Below, one piece after another: positions 16,322 to 25,024 of a stretch of DNA of 64,000 nt. Location of the stretch: positions 2,917,501 to 2,981,500 of the forward strand of contig NZ_CP040751.1 of NCBI RefSeq assembly GCF_008001235.1, given 5' to 3'. Source of the stretch: Salidesulfovibrio onnuriiensis. Its GTDB lineage: Bacteria > Desulfobacterota > Desulfovibrionia > Desulfovibrionales > Desulfovibrionaceae. Positions within the stretch are counted from its first letter, which is position 1; every line of letters begins with the position of its first letter. Under the pieces are notes generated by a model, which saw only the letters and a program-made list of their open reading frames with translations, was not told the origin of the DNA and searched no databases. The position numbers were made by a program, and so were the translations under genes.

Positions 16322-17209
16322 ATGGATATTCGCGGTATTTTCCTGGTCCTGTCCGCGGCCGTCATGTGGGGGCTCATCGGCGTGTTCACCAAGTTCATCC
16401 TGGCCGAAAACGTCACGGCCCTGGAGATCGCCTTCTGGCGGGCCATGTTCGCCTGGGTGCTTTTCCTGGCCCACGCAAAATACATGAAGGCCATCAAGGT
16501 GCAGCGCAGCGACCTGCCCGTGCTGCTCTCCTTCGGTCTGGTCTGCGTCACCGCCTTCTACGCCTCCTACCAGCTGGCCATCCGCGACGTGGGCGTGGCC
16601 CTGGCTGCGGTGCTGCTGTATACGGCCCCGGCCTGGGTGGCCTTCCTTTCCTGGCTGGTGCTGCGTGAAGCCATGAACGCGGCCAAGATCGCCTGCGTGT
16701 GCATGACCGTGGCGGGCGTGGCCTGCATCAGCCTGGGCCCGTCCCTGTTTTCCGGCAACCACATCGATTTCAGCATGTTCGGCTTTGCCATGGGCCTTGT
16801 CTCCGGCCTGACCTATGCCCTGTACTACATCTTCGGGAAAAAATACCTGCACCGCTATTCCACGCCGACCATATTCGTCTACGCCCTGCCCTTCGGCGCG
16901 CTGTTCCTGCTGCCCTTCGTGGACTTCGTTCCCAAGAGCCCCTCAACCTGGGCGCTGCTGTTCGCCATGGCCGCGGTCACGTCCTACGGCGCATTTTCCG
17001 TGTATTATGCGGGTCTCAAGCGGCTGGACGCCACCCATGCGGCGGTCATCGCCACCTTCGAGCCCGTGGTGGCGGCCGTGGCGGCCTTCACCCTGTTCGG
17101 CGAACATTTCGGAGTCTGGGGGTACGGCGGCAGCATGCTGGTCATCGCCGCAGTCTTCCTGGTAATCCTGGGCGGCAACCGTGCAACGCGAATCCAGAAC
17201 GGTTTCTAG
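16322..17209 (+). CDS. EamA-family (DMT superfamily) exporter
   Basis: Predicted inner-membrane metabolite exporter of 295 residues with ten hydrophobic segments in two EamA repeats (residues 5-135 and 150-285). The first repeat starts GIFLVLSAAVMWGLIGVFTK; the second contains ATHAAVIATFEPVVAAVAAF. It begins immediately after the stop of the cyclodeaminase-family gene and ends one base before the AddA-like gene, so it is mid-operon. Members export amino acids, nucleosides or related compounds; the substrate is unknown. Confidence 0.88.
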   Translation: MDIRGIFLVLSAAVMWGLIGVFTKFILAENVTALEIAFWRAMFAWVLFLAHAKYMKAIKVQRSDLPVLLSFGLVCVTAFYASYQLAIRDVGVALAAVLLYTAPAWVAFLSWLVLREAMNAAKIACVCMTVAGVACISLGPSLFSGNHIDFSMFGFAMGLVSGLTYALYYIFGKKYLHRYSTPTIFVYALPFGALFLLPFVDFVPKSPSTWALLFAMAAVTSYGAFSVYYAGLKRLDATHAAVIATFEPVVAAVAAFTLFGEHFGVWGYGGSMLVIAAVFLVILGGNRATRIQNGF

Positions 17210-17210
17210 C

Positions 17211-20200
17211 ATGTCAGAACTCAAGCAAGTCAAGGCCTCCGCCGGTTCCGGCAAGACATATCAGCTCACCCGCCGTTTCCTTTCCCTGCTGGACGGCTGC
17301 GGGCGGGACCAGCACCGCTTTGCCTGCGCGGGACGCGGTCCGGGCGGCTATTCCTGGCCCGAGATCCTGGCCGTGACCTTCACCAACAAGGCCGCCGCGG
17401 AAATGAAGGAACGCGTGGTCACGTCCCTGAAGGAAGGAGCTCTAAACAAGGGAGACCGGACCCGGGAAAAAGGGCACGATCCCCGGCGGGACGAACGCAA
17501 CCTGCAATCCATCCTGCGCCGCTACCACAAGCTCAACATCCGGACCATCGACAGCCTGCTCAACCTGCTGTTGCGGCTCTTTGCCCTGGAGTTCGGCATC
17601 CGGCCCGATTTCGACATTTCCTTTGACGAGCAGGAACTTTTTGGAACCGCCTTCGAGCAGTTCATCGCCCTGTGCGAGGAAGGCGGCCCCGAGCACGACC
17701 TGCTGGCCGACGCCCTGGAAACCATGATCCTGGCCGAGTCCCGGCGAGGCTTCTGGCTCATGGAGCCCATGCGCGAACGGCTGCTGGAACTGGCCGTCTA
17801 CCTGCGCGAGAACGCCGCGCCCGTGGTCACGGACCAGGACACCCTGCTGGAAAAGCTGACCCACGCCAACGCGGCCCTCAAGCGCCACGTGGCGGCCATG
17901 CAGGGCTACATCAAGCAGAACGCGCTTCCGGCCAGCGCCAATTTCACCAAATGCCTGGCCAAGCTCGACGGGCTGGCCCTGTTCGATCCGCCGGGCAAGG
18001 ACTCGGCCATGCTGCTCAAGGAAAGCCTGTGCGACTGCATCAACAAGGCGGGCAAGGAAAGCGTGGGACCGGACGGGGAAACGCTTTACGAGGCGCTCAA
18101 GCGGGGCTGGCGGGAATACAAGCGGCAACAGGCCACCCTTGCCGGAGCTTACGGCCTGGCCCCGGTGGTGGAGATGGCCCGCATCATCCTGGCCATGCTC
18201 GACGACATTGAACGGCGCAGGGGCGTGGTCCTGGGCTCCACCCTGGCCGGCCACGTGAACCGGCTGCTGGAAAACCCGGTGGTGCCCGAGGCGTTCTGCC
18301 GCATGGGCTGCCGCCTGCACCACCTGCTCATCGACGAATTCCAGGACACCAGCCGCTCCCAGTGGCAGGCCCTCCAGCCCATCGGCGAGGAATGCCTGGC
18401 CAAGGGAGGCAGCCTCTTCTACGTGGGCGACGTGAAACAGGCCATCTACGGCTGGCGCGGCGGGGACGCAGACCTGTTCGACGAGATCCTCCACATCCCG
18501 GAACTTTCCGAAACCGCGCAGACCAAAACCGGCGAATCCCTGCCCGACAACTGGCGCAGCCACCGCCATGTGGTGGAGTTCAACAACCGTTTTTTCCAAC
18601 GCTTCGAAGAGGACGAACCGCCCCTGGACCTGGGCAAGGAGCTGTTCAAATCCCCGCCCGATGGCTTCATCGACGATTTCGCCCGCCAGCTCCGCTCGGA
18701 TTTCTCGGACTGCGCACAGGGGGTCGCCCCGGTCAACCGGAACACCGAGGGATACGTACGCTTCGAACAGATCGAGGGGGGCAGAAACGAGGAGATCGAG
18801 GAGGCAACCCTTTCCCGGCTTTCAAAGCTCATGGACGAGCTGCTCGCCCGCAGGGACTTCCGGGACATCGCCATCCTGGTGCGCAACAAGCACCATGGCT
18901 CCCTGGTCTGCGACCTGCTGGTGGAAAAGGGCGTCCCGGTCATCACCGAAAGCAGCCTGCGCCTGGACCGCCACCCCATTGTGCGCCAGATCACCGCCCT
19001 CCTCCGGTTCCTGGACTACCCGCGCGACGAACTGGCCCTGGCCGAATTCATCACCGGCCAGGAGATCTTTCTCGCGGAAACCGGCATTGGCGCGGAGGCG
19101 GTCTACGAATGGATCACACGGTCGCGCAAGCGCCCGTTCGGCGTCTGCTTCTCCGAGGACTTCGACGATGTCTGGACCCTGTACGTCAAGCCGTTCTTCA
19201 ACAAGTCCGGGGTCATGACTCCCTATGACCTGGTGCAGGATATCGCCTCGGTCTTCCGCATCGAGGAGCGCCACCCGGACGCCCTGCTCTATCTGAAACG
19301 CTTTCTCGAGGTGGTGCACCTAGCCGAGGAAAAGGGCTACGGCTCCCTGTCCACCTTCCTGGATTTCTGGGCGCGCAATTCCGAGGAGGAAAAAGTGCCC
19401 CTGCCCGAAAATGTGGACGCGGTGCGCATCATGACCATCCACAAATCCAAAGGGCTGGAATTCCCGGTCGTGATCGTGCCCTTCCACCACTGGCAGGCCA
19501 CGCCCAACAAGGACTACGCCGTTCGCACCGTGGACGGGCTGCGCGTGCTCGCCCCGCTCAAGGAATCCCTGGGCAAGCCCTATTACACGGAACTGGGCCG
19601 CGCCGTGCGCGAGCAGCTCAACCTGCTCTACGTGGCCTGGACCCGCGCCCGCGAGGAACTTTACGGGCTGTACCCGAAATCGGTCTCGGGCAGCGGCGCC
19701 TACCCCGCCCTGCGGGCCATGGAGCTCCTGCTGGAGGATACGGGCAGCGCCGTGAACGAATACGGAACCAGGCCGACCGGCACGCGCACCCTGCCCGAAG
19801 CAAGACAGGACACTCCCATGCCGGACCTGCCGCCGCGCACCGAACCGCCCGAGCTGCTTGCATGGCTGCCCAGAATGCGCGTCTACCGACACACCCTGGA
19901 CGAATATTTCTACAACGAACGCATGCGCGGCGAGGTGGCCCACCGCTGCATGGAACACCTGGCCTTCACCGGCAACGACGCCGAAGACATCCGCCGCGCC
20001 AGAGAGCGCGCCCTGCGGGACTTCCCGGCCCTGTCCTCGCTCGAGGACAAGGACCGGGAGCAACTCCACGCCGACCTGCTCGCCATGCTGGAATGGGCCG
20101 CATCCGAGCCGCGCCTGCGCACCTGGTTGGGCGGAGGCAGAAGCGAACCCGAAATCATGGACACGGACGGCGCATTCCACCGCGTGGACCACCTCTACAC

Positions 20201-20375
20201 CGACGACGGCGAAACCGTGGTGGTGGAATTCAAGACCGGCCGCAAATACGACGAGCACGAAAAACAGGTCAGAAGATACTTGAATCTCTTGAAAGACATG
20301 CCCGGCACACCCGACAGACTTCACGGCGTGGTGGTCTACCTCGACCTCCGGGAACTGCGGGAGGTGGCCCTGTGA
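17211..20375 (+). CDS. AddA/RecB-like UvrD-family helicase-nuclease
   Basis: Subunit of a double-strand-break processing helicase-nuclease. The 1,054-residue protein shows superfamily 1 motifs in order: Walker A ASAGSGKT (residues 9-16), FTNKAAAEMKER, Walker B LLIDEFQDTSRSQ, YVGDVKQAIYGWRGGDADLF, VRIMTIHKSKGLEFPVVIVP and LLYVAWTRAREELYG. The C-terminal RecB-type nuclease carries GEVAHRCMEH, RVDHL and VVEFKTGRK, which supply the D, E and K residues of the PD-(D/E)XK site. Its stop overlaps the GTG start of the AddB-like gene (GTGA), so the two are coupled and probably form one complex. The position inside an operon with metabolic genes is unusual. Confidence 0.92.
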   Translation: MSELKQVKASAGSGKTYQLTRRFLSLLDGCGRDQHRFACAGRGPGGYSWPEILAVTFTNKAAAEMKERVVTSLKEGALNKGDRTREKGHDPRRDERNLQSILRRYHKLNIRTIDSLLNLLLRLFALEFGIRPDFDISFDEQELFGTAFEQFIALCEEGGPEHDLLADALETMILAESRRGFWLMEPMRERLLELAVYLRENAAPVVTDQDTLLEKLTHANAALKRHVAAMQGYIKQNALPASANFTKCLAKLDGLALFDPPGKDSAMLLKESLCDCINKAGKESVGPDGETLYEALKRGWREYKRQQATLAGAYGLAPVVEMARIILAMLDDIERRRGVVLGSTLAGHVNRLLENPVVPEAFCRMGCRLHHLLIDEFQDTSRSQWQALQPIGEECLAKGGSLFYVGDVKQAIYGWRGGDADLFDEILHIPELSETAQTKTGESLPDNWRSHRHVVEFNNRFFQRFEEDEPPLDLGKELFKSPPDGFIDDFARQLRSDFSDCAQGVAPVNRNTEGYVRFEQIEGGRNEEIEEATLSRLSKLMDELLARRDFRDIAILVRNKHHGSLVCDLLVEKGVPVITESSLRLDRHPIVRQITALLRFLDYPRDELALAEFITGQEIFLAETGIGAEAVYEWITRSRKRPFGVCFSEDFDDVWTLYVKPFFNKSGVMTPYDLVQDIASVFRIEERHPDALLYLKRFLEVVHLAEEKGYGSLSTFLDFWARNSEEEKVPLPENVDAVRIMTIHKSKGLEFPVVIVPFHHWQATPNKDYAVRTVDGLRVLAPLKESLGKPYYTELGRAVREQLNLLYVAWTRAREELYGLYPKSVSGSGAYPALRAMELLLEDTGSAVNEYGTRPTGTRTLPEARQDTPMPDLPPRTEPPELLAWLPRMRVYRHTLDEYFYNERMRGEVAHRCMEHLAFTGNDAEDIRRARERALRDFPALSSLEDKDREQLHADLLAMLEWAASEPRLRTWLGGGRSEPEIMDTDGAFHRVDHLYTDDGETVVVEFKTGRKYDEHEKQVRRYLNLLKDMPGTPDRLHGVVVYLDLRELREVAL

Positions 20376-23281
20376 TCCCCATCCGCATCATTCCCTGGAA
20401 CACGGATTTCATGCCCACCTTGGGCGACTGGCTGGCCGCTCGCGAAGACTTCGCGGAACTGACCGTCCTGTTCACCCACAACCGGCCGCGCCGCTACCTC
20501 AAGAAACATTTTGCACAGCACCCGGACCTGCCGCGCCCCTGTTTCCTGCCGCACATGACCTCCATCGCGGACTTCATCGGTTCGCTCCGGGCCGAGCTGG
20601 ACGGGGAAACACCGGTGCAGGCCAAACGGCTGGACCTGGCCGAACTGCTGCACACCATCGTCGCCGCCCTGCGCCGGGAAGGCCGGGGTCTGCTGACTTC
20701 CCTGCCCGCCCTGGACCGCGAGTCCTTCCTGCCTTGGGGCATGGAACTGGCCGCGCTCATGGAGGAACTCCTGCGCCAGGATATGGAACCGCAGGACCTC
20801 ATGTACATGGAAGGCGAGGTGGCCGACTATGCAGCGGCTCTGCTGGAACAACTGCGAACCATCTTCACGCACTACGTGGCCGCCCTGGATGAACGGGGCT
20901 GGACCACGCCGGGCCTGGACTGCCGCTTTGCCGCGCAAAACCTGGAGCGCATTGTGGAGCACTACCGGGGCAGGCCCATGGTGGCCGCGGGCTTCTACGC
21001 CCTGAGCGGCGCGGAAAACAAACTGCTGCACGCCCTGTGGCAGGCCGACGTGCTGGAAGTGCTCTGGCACTCGGACCCGGCCCTGGCACACGGCGAAAAA
21101 CACCACTGGGCCGTTGCGGAGCATGTGACCTGGATGGAGGCCTGGAAGACCCGCCCCCTGCTCCTGGACGACCTTGAGATTCGCGATTCGCGACCTGCGA
21201 TCCGCTTTTGCGAGGGATTCGACCGCCATTCCCAGCTGGCCGCCCTGCAGGAGGAGCTGCAGGCAGCCGAAGACCATCCGAACACGGCCATCGTCCTGCC
21301 CGATACCGGGGCGCTCCTGCCCGTGCTGCATCACCTGCCCGACGCCCCCGTGAACATCTCCATGGGATATCCCCTGGAGCGCTCCTCCCTGGCCCGGTTG
21401 CTGGAGACCATCCTCGGTCTGCAGGAAAACCGGCTGGGCAACGGCCGCTACCACTGGAAGGACGTCATCAACCTCATCCGGCACCCGTACCTGAAAATGC
21501 TCGGGGACAGTCAGGACGCCCCCCTGCGTCAGGTGCTGCACTGCTGGGAGGCCGAGATACGCCAGGGCAGCGCCTACCTGGATCCCTTTGCCTGGGCTCC
21601 GCCCTACGGTCTCCAGCCTCTGGAGGAAGTCGCGCCCGCGCAGTGCGAGCCGATCCGGACCAACATCCTGCGATGTTGTCTAGAGAATTTCCAGACAATC
21701 TCCAGTCTTTCCTCCCTGGCCGACGCCCTGGCCCAGCTAGTGGAAATGTTGCATTCAACCGGCCAGGATATCTGGCACAATTTTTTGGTGGATGCGGAAT
21801 GCCTCTACCGCCTGTCCACCTCGGTCATCCCGGAGCTCAAGGGGACGCTGACCAGGGACGAGACCTTTTCCAAGCCCGTGCTCTTCTCGATCCTGCGCCG
21901 TCTGCTCGGCCAGGAACGGGTTTCCTTCGAGCCCGATCCCATCACCGGCCTGCAGGTGCTCGGTGTTCTGGAGACACGCCTCCTGCATTTCCGGCGGCTG
22001 TTCATCCTGGACGCCGTGGAAGAGAAACTGCCCGGCACCAGCCCATTCGATCCCCTGCTGCCCGATCCCATGCGCAAGCTCCTGGGCCTGCCCGACTCGC
22101 GCGAGCGGGACAATGTGGCGGCCTACAACTTCTACCGTCTGCTTATGGGGGCCAAGGAAGCGGTCATCCTCTACCAGAGCGGCATCCAGCCCGGGCTGCT
22201 CGATTCCAAGAGCGTACGCTCCCGGTTCGTGGAGCAATTGCTCTGGGACATGGAAAAGGCCAAGGGCGACCTCATTCGCACGGGCGACCCGGAGATCCGT
22301 CCCGTGGTCTTCAAGTCCAGCCCGGTGCCCTTCGGCGCCGCCGCCATTCCGGCCACAGAACAGATCCGGGAGCGGCTGCACGAAAAGCTGGCCACCAAGG
22401 GGCTGACCCCGTCCCTGCTGGACACCTACCTGGGCTGCCCCAAGAAATTCTTCTTCGGCTACATGACCAGACTCCGCCCGGTAAACCTTGTTTCCGAGGA
22501 AGGCGACCGGGCCGAATTCGGCTCCCTGCTGCACGACGTGCTGCGCCGGTTCCTGGAGCCGCACATCGGCCGCACCATGGTCCTGTCGGACCTTGACCCG
22601 GCTCCCCTGCTGGAGCTTTACCGCGAGACGCTGCGCGCCAGCGACGTATACCGGCACCTGCCCTTTGACGGACAGACCGCGCTCCTGCACGCGGGAAGGC
22701 ACCGGCTGCACCAGTTCCTGCAATGCCAGGACACGGCCACCGCCATCATGGGACTCGAGCTCAAGGCCACGGCCACCATAAAAACACAGGGGCTGGACAT
22801 CCCCCTGACCGGCTGCTTCGACCGACTGGACATGCGCGACCAGGGCATCCACATCCTGGACTACAAGACCGGGAGCCTGCGCAAGCCCGCGGCCTCGTTC
22901 TGGGAAAACCAGGACATATGGGACCGCATGCACGCCTACGATCCCGATGCAGCAGACCCGTTGCTCATCCCGGACCTGGCCAAGGCACTGCAAAGCGTGC
23001 AGCTCCCGGCCTATCTCTACCTGCACGACCATGGCGACCATGCAGGCGAATGCGTCAATGCCGGGCTGGTGGAACTTGCCTCGGGCGGGGACGAGGCGTA
23101 CCTTTTCCCCAACAAAACCAACAAGGCGTGGTCCCGGGAGGAGATGCGGGAAGTCATCGAGGACATGATTCCCCGGCTCCTGGCTTTCCTGGCCCGCCAC
23201 ATCCACGACGCGGGCTCGTTCCAGGCCGTACCGGGCAGGCAATGCCAGTGGTGCGACTTCAAGGGAGCCTGCGGCCAGTAG
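20372..23281 (+). CDS. AddB-like PD-(D/E)XK nuclease with iron-sulfur cysteines
   Basis: Partner of the AddA-like helicase. The start is GTG at 20372, behind GGAGGTGG, overlapping the previous stop. The 969-residue protein has a helicase-like but apparently ATP-site-free N-terminal region and a C-terminal nuclease: LLDTYLGCPKKFFFGYMTRL, EFGSLLHDVLRRF, and the catalytic GCFDRLDM / ILDYKTGS. Cysteines 689, 958, 961 and 967 give a C..CX2CX5C pattern, the same spacing as the [4Fe-4S] staple of AddB nucleases. I therefore call the pair AddAB-like rather than RecBCD; no RecC/RecD-type neighbour is seen. A Chi recognition sequence cannot be predicted. Confidence 0.88.
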   Translation: MIPIRIIPWNTDFMPTLGDWLAAREDFAELTVLFTHNRPRRYLKKHFAQHPDLPRPCFLPHMTSIADFIGSLRAELDGETPVQAKRLDLAELLHTIVAALRREGRGLLTSLPALDRESFLPWGMELAALMEELLRQDMEPQDLMYMEGEVADYAAALLEQLRTIFTHYVAALDERGWTTPGLDCRFAAQNLERIVEHYRGRPMVAAGFYALSGAENKLLHALWQADVLEVLWHSDPALAHGEKHHWAVAEHVTWMEAWKTRPLLLDDLEIRDSRPAIRFCEGFDRHSQLAALQEELQAAEDHPNTAIVLPDTGALLPVLHHLPDAPVNISMGYPLERSSLARLLETILGLQENRLGNGRYHWKDVINLIRHPYLKMLGDSQDAPLRQVLHCWEAEIRQGSAYLDPFAWAPPYGLQPLEEVAPAQCEPIRTNILRCCLENFQTISSLSSLADALAQLVEMLHSTGQDIWHNFLVDAECLYRLSTSVIPELKGTLTRDETFSKPVLFSILRRLLGQERVSFEPDPITGLQVLGVLETRLLHFRRLFILDAVEEKLPGTSPFDPLLPDPMRKLLGLPDSRERDNVAAYNFYRLLMGAKEAVILYQSGIQPGLLDSKSVRSRFVEQLLWDMEKAKGDLIRTGDPEIRPVVFKSSPVPFGAAAIPATEQIRERLHEKLATKGLTPSLLDTYLGCPKKFFFGYMTRLRPVNLVSEEGDRAEFGSLLHDVLRRFLEPHIGRTMVLSDLDPAPLLELYRETLRASDVYRHLPFDGQTALLHAGRHRLHQFLQCQDTATAIMGLELKATATIKTQGLDIPLTGCFDRLDMRDQGIHILDYKTGSLRKPAASFWENQDIWDRMHAYDPDAADPLLIPDLAKALQSVQLPAYLYLHDHGDHAGECVNAGLVELASGGDEAYLFPNKTNKAWSREEMREVIEDMIPRLLAFLARHIHDAGSFQAVPGRQCQWCDFKGACGQ

Positions 23282-23290
23282 GACCGGACA

Positions 23291-23734
23291 ATGCAGTATT
23301 CCCAAGGTTCCATAGGACGCATTTTCACCATCAGGCTCGAGGACGGCGACCACCTGCCCGGCTGCATCGAACAATTCGCGGCGGACCACGACGTCCAGGC
23401 CGCCTATTACCTGCTGCTGGGAGGAATCAACAAGGGCGAAATCGTGGTCGGCCCCGAGGACCCGGAAGGCAGGACCATCGAGCCCGTGCTCCAGGCCATT
23501 GCCGGAGCGCACGAAGTGGCCGCCGTGGGCACCCTGTTCAACGACGAGACAGGGACCCCTGTGCTGCACATGCACGCAACCCTGGGCCGTGGCCAGGACT
23601 GCCGCACCGGCTGCATCCGCCCGGGCCTGGACATCTGGCTGGTGGGGGAATTCATCCTGGTGGAAATCCTCGATTCCGGCATGCTGCGCAGGAAAGACCC
23701 GGAAAGCGGGCTTTCCCTGCTTGCAAAGGAATAA
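23291..23734 (+). CDS. PPC-domain (DUF296) protein
   Basis: A 147-residue cytoplasmic protein made of one PPC domain, best known from plant AT-hook proteins and widespread in prokaryotes as a small trimer. Features are RIFTIRLEDGDHLPGCIEQF, LLLGGINKGEIVVGPEDPEG and VLHMHATLGRGQDCRTGCIR. The conserved LHMHA/HxH segment could bind a metal. It has no AT-hook, so DNA binding is not implied. It lies 9 bp after the AddB-like gene and 3 bp before lhgO. A second PPC protein is encoded at 51586-51990, with about the same length but low similarity. Function unknown. Confidence 0.83.
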   Translation: MQYSQGSIGRIFTIRLEDGDHLPGCIEQFAADHDVQAAYYLLLGGINKGEIVVGPEDPEGRTIEPVLQAIAGAHEVAAVGTLFNDETGTPVLHMHATLGRGQDCRTGCIRPGLDIWLVGEFILVEILDSGMLRRKDPESGLSLLAKE

Positions 23735-23737
23735 CCC

Positions 23738-24925
23738 ATGACCACATACGATTTCGTCATCTGCGGTGGAGGCATTATCGGCCTGACCGTGGCCCGTGAG
23801 CTGGTGCGCCGGGGCCACAAAAACATCCTCATCCTGGACAAGGAGCCCGAGCTGGGCAAACACGCATCGGGCCGCAACAGCGGCGTGCTGCATGCGGGCA
23901 TCTATTACGATCCGGGCACCCTCAAGGCGCGTATGTGTTTCGAGGGCAACATGCTCATGCGCGAATACTGCAGGGAAAGGAACCTGCCGCTCTTCGAATC
24001 CGGCAAGGTCATCGTGGCCCGCGACGAGTCCGAGCTGCCCACCCTGGAGGAACTGGAGCGCCGCGCAACGGCCAACGGGGCCACCGTGCACATGATCGAC
24101 GAGCGGCAACTCGCCGAGCTCGAACCCAACGCCCGGACCACGGACAAGGCGCTCCATTCGCCGCTCACGGCCGTGGTGGACCCCAAGGCCATCCTTAAGA
24201 GCATGCGCATAGAGCTTGAGGACGCGGGGGTGCAATTCGAATTCGGCACGGCCTTTCTCGGGGCTGGGGACGGCTTCATCATCACCAGCAAGGGCGACAT
24301 CGGATACGGCCTGTTCATCAACGCTGCGGGAGCCCACAGCGACAAGGTGGCCCACGCCTTCGGCATGGGGCGAGATTACATGCTCATCCCCTTCAAGGGC
24401 ATCTACAAGACCCTCAAGCGCCCGGCCGCCGACCAGATCAAGGGCAGCATCTACCCGGTGCCCAACATCAAAAACCCCTTCCTGGGCGTCCACTTCACCC
24501 GCAGCATGCACGGCGACGTCTACCTGGGCCCCACGGCCATCCCCGCCTTCGGCCGGGAAAACTACGGCATCCTCAAGGGCATAGACTCGGAGTTCCTGTC
24601 CATTCTCCTGCGGGACGCCCAGATGTTCTTCGGCAACCCCAAGTTCCGAGGCGTGGCCCTGGAGGAACCTCGCAAGTACATATCCAGGTTCTTCTACGAG
24701 GACGCCCGCAAACTGGTCAGGGAACTGGACCCCAAGGACATCGAGCACAGCCCCAAGGCCGGCATCCGTCCGCAGCTGGTGAACGTAAAGACCAAGGAAC
24801 TGGTCATGGATTTCACCATCGAAAGAGGCAGGACCAGCCTGCACGTGCTCAATTCCATCTCTCCGGCCTTCACCAGCGCCATGAGTTTCGCCCGCATGCT
24901 GGCGGATGAGCACATGAATATTTAA
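23738..24925 (+). CDS. lhgO: L-2-hydroxyglutarate oxidase family FAD enzyme
   Basis: FAD-dependent oxidoreductase that oxidises L-2-hydroxyglutarate to 2-oxoglutarate, passing electrons to the quinone pool in characterised members. The 395-residue sequence has the N-terminal dinucleotide-binding motif FVICGGGIIGLTVARELVRR, then the family stretch GKHASGRNSGVLHAGIYYDP, a DAO-fold middle and a C-terminal FTSAMSFARMLADEHMNI. Length fits the family. Ribosome-binding site AAGGAATAA overlaps the end of the PPC gene. It is the last gene of the six-gene unit; the next gene has its own promoter. The electron acceptor in an anaerobe is open. Confidence 0.87.
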   Translation: MTTYDFVICGGGIIGLTVARELVRRGHKNILILDKEPELGKHASGRNSGVLHAGIYYDPGTLKARMCFEGNMLMREYCRERNLPLFESGKVIVARDESELPTLEELERRATANGATVHMIDERQLAELEPNARTTDKALHSPLTAVVDPKAILKSMRIELEDAGVQFEFGTAFLGAGDGFIITSKGDIGYGLFINAAGAHSDKVAHAFGMGRDYMLIPFKGIYKTLKRPAADQIKGSIYPVPNIKNPFLGVHFTRSMHGDVYLGPTAIPAFGRENYGILKGIDSEFLSILLRDAQMFFGNPKFRGVALEEPRKYISRFFYEDARKLVRELDPKDIEHSPKAGIRPQLVNVKTKELVMDFTIERGRTSLHVLNSISPAFTSAMSFARMLADEHMNI

Positions 24926-24960
24926 ACAAGCGTTTGACCCCCGTTTTTTCCCGGAAGGTG

Positions 24961-24989
24961 TTGACTTTCCGGGGGGGGCGGAGTATCGT
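24961..24989 (+). promoter_or_regulatory. Sigma-70 promoter of nitronate monooxygenase gene, G8 tract in spacer
   Basis: TTGACT at 24961-24966 and TATCGT at 24984-24989, exactly 17 bp apart. The spacer contains eight consecutive G (24971-24978), a tract prone to slippage that would change the spacing. Confidence 0.5.
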
Positions 24990-25024
24990 CCCTCCATCTA
25001 TATTCAGGAGCGAGGTTTGCTATA

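Noticed and set aside
21755-24997. A 1,080-codon open frame on the minus strand opposite the AddB-like, PPC and LhgO genes
   Set aside because: Composition is Gly/Val/His/Gln-rich and repetitive, without any family motif, as expected for an antisense frame of GC-rich coding DNA. The plus strand holds three well-supported genes.
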